From positions 186,001 through 250,000 of the forward strand of contig SBHC01000005.1 of the NCBI GenBank assembly GCA_006226375.1: DNA of 64,000 bases, read 5' to 3'. Both the position numbers and the translations under genes were made by a program. The notes below the pieces were generated by a model. That model did not search any database. It was not told where the DNA came from and saw nothing but the letters and a program-made list of their open reading frames with translations. Within the stretch, counting starts at the first letter, position 1; every line of letters begins with the position of its first letter. The stretch comes from Deltaproteobacteria bacterium. GTDB lineage: Bacteria > Myxococcota_C > UBA6777. Of this stretch, positions 17,372 through 26,593 are shown piece by piece.

Positions 17372-20300
17372 AGTTTTTCCGGTTTTGTCTTGGCAGGTAA
17401 AGCGGCTGGGGCAGCCGGTTTTGTCGCAGCAATACACGGGGAAAGGTGACGTCACGCAAGTGCCGTTGGTGCATTCTTGTCCTTGGGGACAATCGCAGCG
17501 GACCTTGCAGGATGTTCCTGTGCTTCCGCCGCAGCGGCTTTGCTGTCCGCTTGTAGTCAAGCAAGCCTGACCGGAGGGGCAACCTGCCTTGCTACAACAA
17601 TAGGCACCGGCTCGCGTGTAACAATTGCCAGAGAGGCAGTCTTGCCCTTGAGGACAATCACAACGTGTTTTGCACTGCACGGGGCATGTGGACGCGGTTC
17701 CGTCTGTCTTCACACAGGCTTGGCCGGCTCGACAGTTGGACTTGCTACAGCAATACACGGGCGGTGACACGCGGACGCAGTTGCCGTTGCGGCAGTCTTC
17801 GCCCTGGTTGCAATCGCATGCTGTTTTGCAAGCATTTCCGGGGCAGGTACCGAGCTTACCGTTTGTGTCTTCGCAGGTGTTTCCTGATGGACAGTTGCTC
17901 TTGCTACAGCAGTAGATCCGAGGATTCGAGTACACACAACGCCCGCGCACACAAGACTGACCTTGCGTAGGACAATCGCAGGAGGTCGTACAAGTCGAGC
18001 CTGCACAAACGCTCTGTTGGTTGCTCTTGTTGTAGCAGATCTGACCCGAGGGGCAGCCCACGTTATCGCAGCAGTACACCGCCGGAGACACCTGGATGCA
18101 TTGACCACGGAAACAATCGCGGCCTTGGGGACAATCGCAAGGTGACGTGCATGCAGGTTGACCCGAACAAGTCCCCCACTTGTTGCTGGTGTCTTTGCAG
18201 GCTTGGCCTGTTGGACAGCCAGCGTTGCTACAGCAGTAGGTCTGCGGGAAGGTGTTGGTGCACTGACCGTTACGACAGTCTTGTCCCTGTGTACAGTCAC
18301 ATGGCGAGGTACACTTTTGAGCGGGACAACGAGCGGTTCCGCCGCCCTTCTTGTAACAGAAGTTGTTGGAGGGACAGCCGGCTTTGTCACAGCAGTATTG
18401 GGTTCCAGAGCCTGCAGTGCAGAAGCCTTGGAGACACCGTTGACCTTGAGGACAATCACACACCTCGGTACACGGTTGACGGCAGACACCGGTCAAACCG
18501 TTCTTGTCCTGACAGGCTTTGCCAGCCGGACAGCCCGCATTGTCGCAACAGTACACGGGGTTGGTTGTTGCTGCGCAAACGCCGTTGGTGCAGGCTTCTC
18601 CTTGCACGCAGTCACATACCGTCTTGCAAGTACGTGGGGTCGCCTTACAGGTACCAGCCACGTTGTTTTTGTCCCGACATGCCGCACCGGAAGGACACTT
18701 CTGCGCGTCGTCGCAACAGAACACAGGTTTGGTTCCTGTGACACACTTGTTGCTGACACAATCTTCGCCTGCGTTGCAGTCACAGGGAGACTTGCAAGTC
18801 GCCGGGCAGAAGCCAGCCTGTCCGTTCTTGTCGGTGCACGCCTGACGCGCTGGGCAGCTTGCCTTGTCACAGCAGTACGTCGGAGGATTGCTTCCTGCAC
18901 AGATTCCCTGGTTGGGGACGCCAGGCAGGGGCACGGATTGACGACAAGCCTGTCCTTGAGGGCAATCGCAGTTGGTCTTGCAGAAGTTAACGCTGACACA
19001 TGTCCGGCCACCGTTACAGTATCCTGTCGATGTCACAGAGCTGGTCGTGCATGCGCCGTTGAGGCACTTGGGCACGTTGCTCACACAAGACGTTCCACTT
19101 TGGGTGCAGGAGGTGGTGCCGCAGTCAGCATCGGTGCGACAACCAGGGCTTGCACACTGACCGCGGGTGCCGTTGCTGTTGACACAGGCCTGACCCGAGG
19201 GGCAGCCCGCGTTGCTACAACAATACACAGGCGTGGTGCTCTTCACACATTGGTTGTTCACACAATTCAGGCCTTGCGAACAGTCACAAGGAGTCTTGCA
19301 TTGGATGGGTGCCTGGATGCACTTGCCTGCAGCAGAGTCACACTTGGCGTTGTTGATGGTGGAAGACACCGTCGTACACTGGCCGTTGGAGCAGCGAGGC
19401 TCACTTTGGAAGCAGGTGGTCCCGGAGTCTTTGCAAGCTACTTTTCCGCAGTCAGCGCCGATCGTACATTGCGGCGGACGGGGCACACATTGCGCTGCAC
19501 CTGAGGACGTCTTGCGACAGTCTGCGTTCTGAACCACGCGGCCAGGAGCAGGTACACATTTGCCTGCAACACAGCCGTATGTGGAGGGGATGCAGTTGTT
19601 TCCAGACTGGGAGCAGGTCGCAGCAGGACAGTCTGCATCCGTTTTGCACTCCGGTGTAGTTCTTGGAACACAAGCAGGTCGACCGGTTGAGCCTTGCTTG
19701 CAGTCAGCGTTGGCAACGGTTTGTGAGGTCCGGGTGCAAACACCGTTGGGTCCACAAGTGGGGAGAACGTTGATGCAGTTGTTGCCACTTTGTTGGCAGG
19801 TGTTGGAGCCACAGTCAACGTCGGACTTGCATTGAGGCTGCGTCGGACAGAAGCCTGTGGTTCCATCGCTCTTGAAGCAGATCTCTTTGTCGGGGCAACC
19901 TTGCTTTTCACAGCAGTAGACGGGTCGGATGGTCTTTTGACACTGACCCTGAACACAACCCTGGGTTTGAGGACAATCGCAAGCCGTCTTGCACTGAGGC
20001 GGAGCAAACTTGCACAGTCCAACGCCAGGGTCGCAGGTGCCAGGATTGGAAGTCACTTCGTTGGCGCAAGAGCCATCGTCACGGCAGCGAGGAACGGTTT
20101 GAGTGCACTGGTTGCCTTGTTGAACACAGGAGGCTTTGCCACAGCTCGCGTCGTTGGTGCAGTTTTCGCCGGGACAATTGCCGATCGAGCCATCTGCGTT
20201 GTAACAAGCAGCGCGAGCAGGACAGCCCGGTTTGGAACAACAGTACACTTGCGTTCCACCGGTCACACATCGTCCGTTGTTACAGAATTGGCCTTGGGGG

Positions 20301-21169
20301 CAATCACAGTTTTGCTGGCAACCTGGGGAAACCGGACATTTGTCGCGCTGACCATCTTTGGTGTCGCAAGCTTGTCCAGCAGGACAGGATTCGGGCTTGT
20401 CACAGCAGTAGATCGGCAGGTCCGTTTTGCGACACTTGCTGTTGGAGCAAGCTTCCCCAGTGGGACAGTCACAAGCCGAGCGGCATTCGAGGTTTTGACC
20501 GCAAACACCTTTGGCTCCGCTGGTTGTCTCACAAGTTTGACCGCTGGGACAGTCTTGTCGGTCACAACAGTACACTGGCGTTGATGACTTGGTGCACTGG
20601 CCGTTGGTACAGGCTAGGCCGGAGACACAATCACAGGCAGACACACAAGCTGAACCTTCGCCACCGCAAGTTCCTGCTCCGCCGCTGCGTGAGTCACACG
20701 CTTGACCCGGCACGCAGCCTGATTTTTCGCAGCAGTAAACAGGGGTGTTCGTGCGAGTACAATAGCCGTCGATACAAGCCAGACCCTGATCACAGTCACA
20801 GGTTTGCTTGCACTGATCGCGCAGACCGCAGACACCTGCTTGCCCAGCGTTGCTTTCACAGGCAACACCTTGGGGGCAGTTTTCTCGGTCACAGCAGTAC
20901 ACTGGGGTTGTCGGAACCACACATTGACCTGCGCTACACTCCTGCCCCTGGGGACAATCGCAGCGTCGAGCACAGGTCGCATCTTGCTCTGTCGAGCCCT
21001 CTGTGGGAGCAGCGTCTGTGACAGCCTCCCCTCCTCCATCCTTAATCACCACGCCGTCAACATTGTTAACAGGGGGCTTGGAACCGCAATCACAGCCCAC
21101 AGCCCCTGCAATCACAAACAGGGAACACAGGGCCAACAGATACCACTTTGCACGATAAAATTGTCTCAT
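17357..21169 (-). CDS. Giant cysteine-rich modular lipoprotein
   Basis: I chose the ATG at 21169 (MRQFYRAK) because AAAGG lies 7 nt upstream; earlier in-frame starts have none. A lipoprotein signal follows (LFVIAGAVGC), then an Asp/Gly/Ala-rich spacer and about 1,200 residues of cysteine modules. One module, about 45-50 residues, runs CDCPQGQ-x-C...GxC...PVYCC-x4-GCP-x-GQAC; I count 17 YCC (one FCC) copies. A second type, C-x-D-x-DCG-x2-(S/T)C-x2-SG-x2-C, occurs five times in the middle. The spacing suggests many disulfides, so the mature protein is likely an extended, rigid, outer-surface rod. No enzyme or adhesin family is recognised. It is transcribed away from the recombinase gene at 21428. 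Confidence 0.85.
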   Translation of the reverse strand: MRQFYRAKWYLLALCSLFVIAGAVGCDCGSKPPVNNVDGVVIKDGGGEAVTDAAPTEGSTEQDATCARRCDCPQGQECSAGQCVVPTTPVYCCDRENCPQGVACESNAGQAGVCGLRDQCKQTCDCDQGLACIDGYCTRTNTPVYCCEKSGCVPGQACDSRSGGAGTCGGEGSACVSACDCVSGLACTNGQCTKSSTPVYCCDRQDCPSGQTCETTSGAKGVCGQNLECRSACDCPTGEACSNSKCRKTDLPIYCCDKPESCPAGQACDTKDGQRDKCPVSPGCQQNCDCPQGQFCNNGRCVTGGTQVYCCSKPGCPARAACYNADGSIGNCPGENCTNDASCGKASCVQQGNQCTQTVPRCRDDGSCANEVTSNPGTCDPGVGLCKFAPPQCKTACDCPQTQGCVQGQCQKTIRPVYCCEKQGCPDKEICFKSDGTTGFCPTQPQCKSDVDCGSNTCQQSGNNCINVLPTCGPNGVCTRTSQTVANADCKQGSTGRPACVPRTTPECKTDADCPAATCSQSGNNCIPSTYGCVAGKCVPAPGRVVQNADCRKTSSGAAQCVPRPPQCTIGADCGKVACKDSGTTCFQSEPRCSNGQCTTVSSTINNAKCDSAAGKCIQAPIQCKTPCDCSQGLNCVNNQCVKSTTPVYCCSNAGCPSGQACVNSNGTRGQCASPGCRTDADCGTTSCTQSGTSCVSNVPKCLNGACTTSSVTSTGYCNGGRTCVSVNFCKTNCDCPQGQACRQSVPLPGVPNQGICAGSNPPTYCCDKASCPARQACTDKNGQAGFCPATCKSPCDCNAGEDCVSNKCVTGTKPVFCCDDAQKCPSGAACRDKNNVAGTCKATPRTCKTVCDCVQGEACTNGVCAATTNPVYCCDNAGCPAGKACQDKNGLTGVCRQPCTEVCDCPQGQRCLQGFCTAGSGTQYCCDKAGCPSNNFCYKKGGGTARCPAQKCTSPCDCTQGQDCRNGQCTNTFPQTYCCSNAGCPTGQACKDTSNKWGTCSGQPACTSPCDCPQGRDCFRGQCIQVSPAVYCCDNVGCPSGQICYNKSNQQSVCAGSTCTTSCDCPTQGQSCVRGRCVYSNPRIYCCSKSNCPSGNTCEDTNGKLGTCPGNACKTACDCNQGEDCRNGNCVRVSPPVYCCSKSNCRAGQACVKTDGTASTCPVQCKTRCDCPQGQDCLSGNCYTRAGAYCCSKAGCPSGQACLTTSGQQSRCGGSTGTSCKVRCDCPQGQECTNGTCVTSPFPVYCCDKTGCPSRFTCQDKTGKTGFCP

Positions 21170-21427
21170 AAGCATGCCTTTCATCCTAGATTTCTGTCTC
21201 ACTCAACTATTGATTCTAGTTGAGCATCCTAGACCTTGTCAACGCATTGCAGGAAAATCATAGCGCCCTCTCTCTAAAAAGAACGTTCCGAACGTTGAGA
21301 GACGGGCAATTTCTTGCTGCCCTGTCTTTAACCCACTACCTTAAACACGGAACGGCTCACGATAGTGACAGCCTCTTTGATTTTTTTATGCTTTGATTTT
21401 TCAGAACGTTTTCGAGCTTGAGATGAG

Positions 21428-22429
21428 ATGACAAAGCCAACCCAACCCTCTTCTACCGTGGAACTCACACAGGCCGAGGCCTGGATGCAGCAGTATCTTA
21501 ATTACATGCGCGTGGTGCGACAATCGTCGGAGCACACCATGCGCGCCTACGAGCGGGATCTTCATGCGTTCCGAGACTATCTCCGGGAAGAGCAAGAGAT
21601 CTCGGACTGGACCGAGGTGAACCGGTTCCACATTCGAGGATACCTGGCAAAGCTGCACCAAGCAGAGAACAAGGCCACAACCATTCGACGAAAATGCAGC
21701 TCCCTGCGGAGTTTCTTTCGGTTCATGGAGCGTAGAGAGTGGCTGGAGAGCAACCCATTTCACTTTATCACCCTCCCTAAGATTGCCCGTGAGTTGCCAC
21801 GTTTTCTCACCATTGACGAGGTGAACGAGCTACTTCAGGCCCCAGATGCGAGAGACCCGTTGGGAGCCCGCGACCGAGCCATCCTGGAGGTGATGTACGC
21901 GACAGGGATGCGTGTAAGCGAGTTGGTCTCTCTCGACCTCCGGGACTTGGAGCCGTGGGGTTTTGCCAAAGTTCTTGGGAAACGCCGCAAAGAGCGAGTC
22001 ATTCCCGTGGGTCGTTCGGCCCTCCAAGCGCTGGAACAATACTACCTGTTTCGCTCCCAACTGCTCGCAGCAGCGGATCACAAGCCGGCCTGCCCCGAAG
22101 CTGTCTTTCTCAACAACAAAGGTGGACGCCTGACGGAGCGCAGCGTGCACCGCGTGGTTCACCGGTACGTGTTGGAAACCTCCACACGTCTCCGAATCAG
22201 CCCCCACGGACTCCGACACTCGTTTGCCACGCACCTGCTTGAAGCCGGAGCCGACCTTCGCGGTATTCAGGAGCTGCTCGGACACGCCAGCCTCTCCACA
22301 ACCCAGCGATACACCCACGTCAATGTGGCAAGCTTGATTGCCGTCCATCAGAAAGCTCACCCTCGAAGTCGGCTCCCTGCAACAGAAGCCAACTCTGGAA
22401 CGTCTCCTGATACAAAAGCCCACGATTAA
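21428..22429 (+). CDS. xerC: Tyrosine recombinase, XerC/XerD type
   Basis: The N-terminal SAM-like core-binding domain ([19 protein letters not shown]) is followed by the catalytic domain with all active residues: Arg in TGMRVSEL, Lys in LGKRRKER, the HGLRHSF box, His in LGHAS and the Tyr nucleophile in TQRYTHV. Length and the pattern of [20 protein letters not shown] match the chromosomal Xer pair that resolves dimers at dif, so it is more likely housekeeping than an integrase of a mobile element. Whether it is XerC or XerD cannot be decided by eye. A 25-residue C-terminal tail is extra. No att-like repeats or other mobility genes lie nearby. Confidence 0.88.
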   Translation: MTKPTQPSSTVELTQAEAWMQQYLNYMRVVRQSSEHTMRAYERDLHAFRDYLREEQEISDWTEVNRFHIRGYLAKLHQAENKATTIRRKCSSLRSFFRFMERREWLESNPFHFITLPKIARELPRFLTIDEVNELLQAPDARDPLGARDRAILEVMYATGMRVSELVSLDLRDLEPWGFAKVLGKRRKERVIPVGRSALQALEQYYLFRSQLLAAADHKPACPEAVFLNNKGGRLTERSVHRVVHRYVLETSTRLRISPHGLRHSFATHLLEAGADLRGIQELLGHASLSTTQRYTHVNVASLIAVHQKAHPRSRLPATEANSGTSPDTKAHD

Positions 22430-22566
22430 GGAAGATTGGGACGATGTTGTCGGTTTTCTTTGTTGGCTTCGTTTGACAATTCCTTACCCGCAGGTCCTGA
22501 ATTGTGGTAAGAACAGGGGCCAAGAAGGGTTTTCACCGATGACCATCAGCACCATCCAGGGGAAGA

Positions 22567-24414
22567 ATGCCTCCGCACACGTCAACTTCAGCTATCGCAA
22601 ACAACTCGAACACACCCAGCAGCTCGAACGGAACAAAACCTAAGCCAAGCACCCCCTTTGGGTTTTTTGGAGTAGGGCTTGTCTTGTGCCTTGTGCTCGT
22701 GGCCTGTCAGGAAACCGTTGCGCCTGTGACGCCGGTACGACCGGCACCCCCCAGGCCTGTTCCGCTGAAATCCCAACCTGCTCGGCGCGCTGCTCCTCGT
22801 GTTCAACCAAGACCTCGTCCTGTGAAGCCCAAGCCAAAAGGACCATGGGTAACAAGCCGGGTGATCAAACGCGGTGACACGCTCATTGGATTAATGACCT
22901 CCATGGGCATCCGACAAAGAGCACTGCGCGCCAACCTCAACGGTGAATTGTCTGACTTTGTCGATCCACGCCGAATCCGACCCGGCCACAAGCTAACAGC
23001 CCGGTTCCACAAAGACGGCCGCCTGGATTGGCTCTTCTACTTTCAGAACCCCCTCAACGAGTGGAAGCTCGACGTTTGCTGGCCCGGTCAATCTTGTTAC
23101 GAAGAATACGACCAACCCACCAAACGAAACGGAAGACCCAGTTGGGCGATTGAGACCCAAAAAGTTGCGGTCAAAGAGCGCATAGTTCGTCGGGCTGTCT
23201 CGATCAAGATGACCCGCAAAACCCCCAACCTCACCGCAGCCATTCGAGCCAGCGGAGGCTCCCGTCGCATCGTCCCTTCTCTGATCAAATTGCTGGGTCG
23301 CCGCGCCAACCTCAACCGATTGTACGGAGGGGAAGAGCTTCACATGGTGGTGGAGCGGCTGCGGTACAAGGGCAAATACTACGGCTACCGTAACATCCTG
23401 TTCGCCCGCTTCCAGCGACGCAAAGAGAAGCCCATCACGCTGCTGTACCACACGCCACCTGGGTCTTCCAAAGCGATCGGGCGCTACTACCGCCCTGATG
23501 GAACGCGCAAAACCAAAGAGCAAATGTTTGGCGTGCCGATCCGGCCGTTTCGTCCAGGGAGTCGTCGCTTTGGGATGCGAATGCACCCCATTCTTCGACG
23601 ACGTCGGATGCACTGGGGTGTCGACTTTGGTGCGCCGTGTGGCCGGAGGTTGTATGCCATCGCAAAAGGTCGCGTGATCACACGGGCCCGACGAGGTGGC
23701 GCTGGAAAGATGATCTCGATCCGCCACGCCAACGGCTGGGTCGCTCGTTACATGCACCTGTCTCGCTACGGAGTCCGCCGCGGTCAACGGGTCCGCCGTG
23801 GTCAATACATTGGACGTGTTGGAACCACCGGCCTCTCAACAGGATGTCACCTGCACTTCGAGTTAATGCGATGGGGGCGCCACCTCGATCCGCTCAAGGT
23901 GCTCAAGATTCGACGCCGGGATCAAGTCCCATGCCGTCAGATGAAGACCTTTTGGAAGCTTCAACTTCGAGCCTGTCACAGCACTGGGCTTACGCTCCAA
24001 CAGTGCCAACTTCAGCTGCCCCAGCGGTGCTTTCGACGACAACGACGTAACTTTTGGAGGCTTGCCAAGCGCGTCTACGGTAACAAAGTTGTTTATGCAG
24101 TGCCCAGTCGAGCCGGTCGATGGCCCACCAAGCGCGATCGAGATCGATACCGACAACGTCGTCGCCGCAGACGAGTGCGGCGAAGAAGATCTCGTAGAAG
24201 AAGATCCCGACGAAGACGGCGGCGTAGAAGTCGAAGGCGCAGAAGGCGGCGACGAAGATCCCGAAGACGTCGGCGTAGAAGACGTACTTCTCGGAGCAGA
24301 AGACGCCGCAGAAGTTACCGGAGAAGAAGCCGTCGCAGGAGTCGGAGACGTCGGAGAAGAAGACGCCGCCGCAAACGCAGAAGACGTCGGAGAAGGAGAC
24401 GCGTAGATGCTTAA
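22567..24414 (+). CDS. M23 metallopeptidase lipoprotein with arginine-rich tail
   Basis: Start supported by AGGGGAAGA upstream. The N-terminus has a polar head and a late lipoprotein signal (LCLVLVAC), then a Pro/Arg linker, a LysM/OapA-like segment (VIKRGDTLIGLM) and a LytM-type peptidase domain. Zinc and catalytic residues are present: H349 and D353 (MHWGVDF), the YMHLS His, and H428/H430 (CHLHFEL). Enzymes of this family cut peptidoglycan cross-links. Most striking are the last 90 or so residues, almost only Arg with scattered Ser (runs of RRRRRRS type). The next gene overlaps by 8 bp (ATG at 24407), so translation is probably coupled. Confidence 0.88.
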   Translation: MPPHTSTSAIANNSNTPSSSNGTKPKPSTPFGFFGVGLVLCLVLVACQETVAPVTPVRPAPPRPVPLKSQPARRAAPRVQPRPRPVKPKPKGPWVTSRVIKRGDTLIGLMTSMGIRQRALRANLNGELSDFVDPRRIRPGHKLTARFHKDGRLDWLFYFQNPLNEWKLDVCWPGQSCYEEYDQPTKRNGRPSWAIETQKVAVKERIVRRAVSIKMTRKTPNLTAAIRASGGSRRIVPSLIKLLGRRANLNRLYGGEELHMVVERLRYKGKYYGYRNILFARFQRRKEKPITLLYHTPPGSSKAIGRYYRPDGTRKTKEQMFGVPIRPFRPGSRRFGMRMHPILRRRRMHWGVDFGAPCGRRLYAIAKGRVITRARRGGAGKMISIRHANGWVARYMHLSRYGVRRGQRVRRGQYIGRVGTTGLSTGCHLHFELMRWGRHLDPLKVLKIRRRDQVPCRQMKTFWKLQLRACHSTGLTLQQCQLQLPQRCFRRQRRNFWRLAKRVYGNKVVYAVPSRAGRWPTKRDRDRYRQRRRRRRVRRRRSRRRRSRRRRRRRSRRRRRRRRRSRRRRRRRRTSRSRRRRRSYRRRSRRRSRRRRRRRRRRKRRRRRRRRRVDA

Positions 24415-25678
24415 CTCCACCCCCTCATCGTTACGTTGGTTGGTATTGAGCGTGGCTCTTTGGGCATTCCCCACAGCCAGCCAAGCCGGCGAAGTTCCCA
24501 AACACATCCGACTGCAGAGAAAGTGCGATCTTAAAGATCCCAACCTCTGCAAGCACTGGTTCAGTTGCCAGAGCGGGAAGGGAGCGAGTTGTTTCGTCGT
24601 GGGAACGCACTGGGCCAAAGGCTCAAAGAAACACAAACGCGACTACAAAAAGGCTCACATTCTCTTTGCACGGGGCTGCCAAAACAAGCACGGCCCCTCC
24701 TGCACAGGCCTCGCTCTGCTCTTTGCGCAAGGTTGGGGCAAACCCAAGCAGCTCGACAAAGCCCGCACGTATTACCACAGAGCCTGCCAACTCAAGCACG
24801 CGATCTCATGCAGCACATTGGGGCTGTACTATTTAAAGGGTGTGGGCGGAAAAAAAGAGTGGAAAGAAGCTCGCTTTGCTTTTCGTCGGGCCTGCGATCT
24901 CGGTCAAGGAATGGGGTGCCACAACGTAGCCTTGTTCTATGCATTGGGGAGAGGTGTGAAGCAGTCCATCCCGCAGTCACTCGCCTTTTACGCAAAAGGC
25001 TGCCAACAACAATACGGAAAAAGCTGCTTCAACCTCGGCGCGCACTACTACAAATCCTACGACGGCAAAACCAAACCGACAAAGTTCCTCCGCTACATGG
25101 AGGAGGCCTGCAATTACAACCATCGCATGGGTTGTCGAAAGTTAGGATTGCACCTGGCCCACCCGTCTCGCTCGGAGGCCGAAAAGAAAAAGGCCCGAAT
25201 TTACCTGGCCAAAGCCTGCAAATACCGGGACCCGATCTCTTGCTTTCAACTGGCCCGAAATATCGTTCGCTCCAGCGACAGCAACCGCTACGATCTTGCT
25301 GCCAGGGCCTACAAGCGCGCCTGCCTCCTCGACCATCCCTTGGCTTGCAATGGATTGGGGGCGCTGTACCAAAAAGGTCACCTGGGGCAAAAGAATGTCG
25401 CCAAAGCCAAGCAACCCTTTGAGCGCGCCTGCCTCTTGGGAGACGGACGAGGCTGCTACAACCTCGGCGTGATCTACATTTCGTCCAAGCCACCACGCTA
25501 CAAAGCTGCTCGACAAGCCTTCTTTCAAGCTTGCCAAGGCAAAGTTGGCGTCAGCTGCTTCAACCTGGGTGCCTTAATACTCAAAGGCCTGGGCGGAAAC
25601 CAAGATTCCATCCAGGCCCAAACATACTTCGGAAAAGCTTGCAAGCTGAACTTCTTTCCTGGCTGCAAGCTCAAATAA
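24407..25678 (+). CDS. Exported cysteine-rich Sel1-repeat protein
   Basis: A signal peptide (LVLSVALWAFPTASQA) precedes about eleven Sel1-like (TPR-related) repeats of 36 residues. Each repeat carries the pair AC-x7-C, as in RACDLGQGMGCHNVALFYALGRGV, the pattern known from Helicobacter Hcp proteins in which a disulfide ties the two helices. Such proteins are periplasmic or secreted scaffolds for protein binding. The product is very basic. It starts inside the last codons of the M23 lipoprotein gene, so the two are likely made together and may act together at the cell wall; a Sel1 partner for a wall hydrolase is inference only. Confidence 0.85.
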   Translation: MLNSTPSSLRWLVLSVALWAFPTASQAGEVPKHIRLQRKCDLKDPNLCKHWFSCQSGKGASCFVVGTHWAKGSKKHKRDYKKAHILFARGCQNKHGPSCTGLALLFAQGWGKPKQLDKARTYYHRACQLKHAISCSTLGLYYLKGVGGKKEWKEARFAFRRACDLGQGMGCHNVALFYALGRGVKQSIPQSLAFYAKGCQQQYGKSCFNLGAHYYKSYDGKTKPTKFLRYMEEACNYNHRMGCRKLGLHLAHPSRSEAEKKKARIYLAKACKYRDPISCFQLARNIVRSSDSNRYDLAARAYKRACLLDHPLACNGLGALYQKGHLGQKNVAKAKQPFERACLLGDGRGCYNLGVIYISSKPPRYKAARQAFFQACQGKVGVSCFNLGALILKGLGGNQDSIQAQTYFGKACKLNFFPGCKLK

Positions 25679-25707
25679 GCTCTTTAGATTGTCTCACGCC
25701 ACGACCG

Positions 25708-26040
25708 CTATCGAGCGGAACCCAGCCCCCATCGCCACCATAACATTCGGAGAGTTGCGAAGAGTCCCGTCTGCTCAGGGACATACGAGTCATGCCACAG
25801 ATCCCGATCGGATGTAATGAAGGCAGTCCCGTCAATGTCGACCCACACATCTAGCTCTTCTTCACAGGCTTGTGCGGCCGGCACCATCGCGAGATAACCG
25901 ACTTCTTGTTCGCCAGGTCTTGGAAGGTCCTCTTCCAGACACAGCCTGTCCCCTTTGGACGTCTGCATCACACGAACCAGGCCCACCTCGTTGTCACTTC
26001 CAGGTGTGCGGTAGACCAACTGTGACCATCGAACTCGCAT
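25708..26040 (-). CDS. Small protein of unknown function
   Basis: The 110-residue product begins MRVRWSQLVYRTPGSD and looks like a compact alpha/beta soluble protein with an acidic middle (ACEEELDVWVDIDG). I do not recognise it. It is called as a gene because AGGAGA stands 4-9 nt before the ATG at 26040, and because a terminator-like hairpin with a T run lies directly upstream in its own direction. It converges with the Sel1 gene. Confidence 0.55.
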   Translation of the reverse strand: MRVRWSQLVYRTPGSDNEVGLVRVMQTSKGDRLCLEEDLPRPGEQEVGYLAMVPAAQACEEELDVWVDIDGTAFITSDRDLWHDSYVPEQTGLFATLRMLWWRWGLGSAR

Positions 26041-26059
26041 AACAATCTCCTACAAACAC

Positions 26060-26103
26060 AAAAAGCCGTCACAGAACCCCAAAGGCTCCCGGGTTCTGGC
26101 GGC
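26060..26103 (-). terminator. Terminator-like hairpin just upstream of the 26040 gene (possible attenuator)
   Basis: On the minus strand GCCGCCAGAACCC pairs with GGGTTCTGTGACGGC (arms CAGAACCC at 26072-26079 and GGGTTCTG at 26091-26098 plus GCCG/CGGC outside), and a run of five T follows at 26064-26060. The ribosome-binding site of the gene begins about 10 bases later. Either it ends an unseen minus-strand RNA or it attenuates this gene. Confidence 0.5.
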
Positions 26104-26292
26104 CTTCCACAACAATACATACCAAAGGCAAACGTTAAGACTAAGTCTTAAAACAAGGTAACAAAGAAAACATCACAAAGAAAAAGAAAAGAACATACTT
26201 GCAAAAAAACGACATCACACGAAACAAGCAACAACAAATCTTCCCGAGCATACCTACAGCAACAGAGAGCGACAAAAAGAAGGAGAAAAACC

Positions 26293-26322
26293 TTGCACAT
26301 CAAGGAGCAGCGTGATGTGCAA
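26293..26322 (+). promoter_or_regulatory. Perfect hairpin with a Shine-Dalgarno sequence in its loop
   Basis: TTGCACATCA (26293-26302) pairs perfectly with TGATGTGCAA (26313-26322); the ten-base loop is AGGAGCAGCG. A GTG at 26312 and ATG at 26315 follow the AGGAG, so a small leader peptide, or the extended form of the downstream protein, could be started from the hairpin. Confidence 0.5.
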
Positions 26323-26593
26323 GAGGACTCCAACAAGCGATCGAAAACTAGAAAGTAAAATCTGGGCTGCAAAAAAAGAGGCAAACCCAAAAGCTTCACT
26401 CGCCAACTTCCTACCGCCATTTTTTTCTAGCAAACCCGATCCATCTCCGTCAAAAAATGTGCACATCCTTTCTTTCAAAGAACTTCACAAAGGGACACTG
26501 CTCAAATGTCACGTTATGACACAAATGGATCGGAGAATAGAGCATGAAAAGAGCCCAGGCTCTTGTGTTGTTAATCGAAAGAGGAGTTTAACT

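Larger units (their letters stand above)
26041..26593. other. Long A-rich leader region without a clear gene
   Basis: This 553-base stretch is visibly poorer in GC than its neighbours. It holds a perfect 15-bp inverted repeat at 26136-26150 (TAAGACT-A-AGTCTTA) and a 30-base hairpin at 26293-26322. A reading frame in phase with the downstream gene runs from GTG 26312 or ATG 26315, with AAGGAG before it, but its 94 residues look like translated non-coding sequence. Most likely it is a regulatory leader for the 26594 gene. Confidence 0.45.

Noticed and set aside
18158-19504. Plus-strand frame of 448 residues inside the cysteine-rich gene
   Set aside because: Low-complexity Thr/Arg/Leu text produced by the repeats; the minus-strand reading has signal peptide and ordered cysteines.
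21428-22429. Integrase of a mobile element
   Set aside because: Motifs fit chromosomal XerC/D and no attachment repeats, cargo or tRNA lie beside it.
24062-24406. Acidic alternative frame (EED/GEE-rich) over the arginine tail
   Set aside because: No start site; arises from the repetitive CGN/AGA codons. It remains a reason to check the reads there.
26312-26593. N-terminal extension of 94 residues for the four-cysteine protein
   Set aside because: Composition looks like translated spacer, and an ideal ribosome-binding site exists at the ATG 26594. A leader peptide remains possible.
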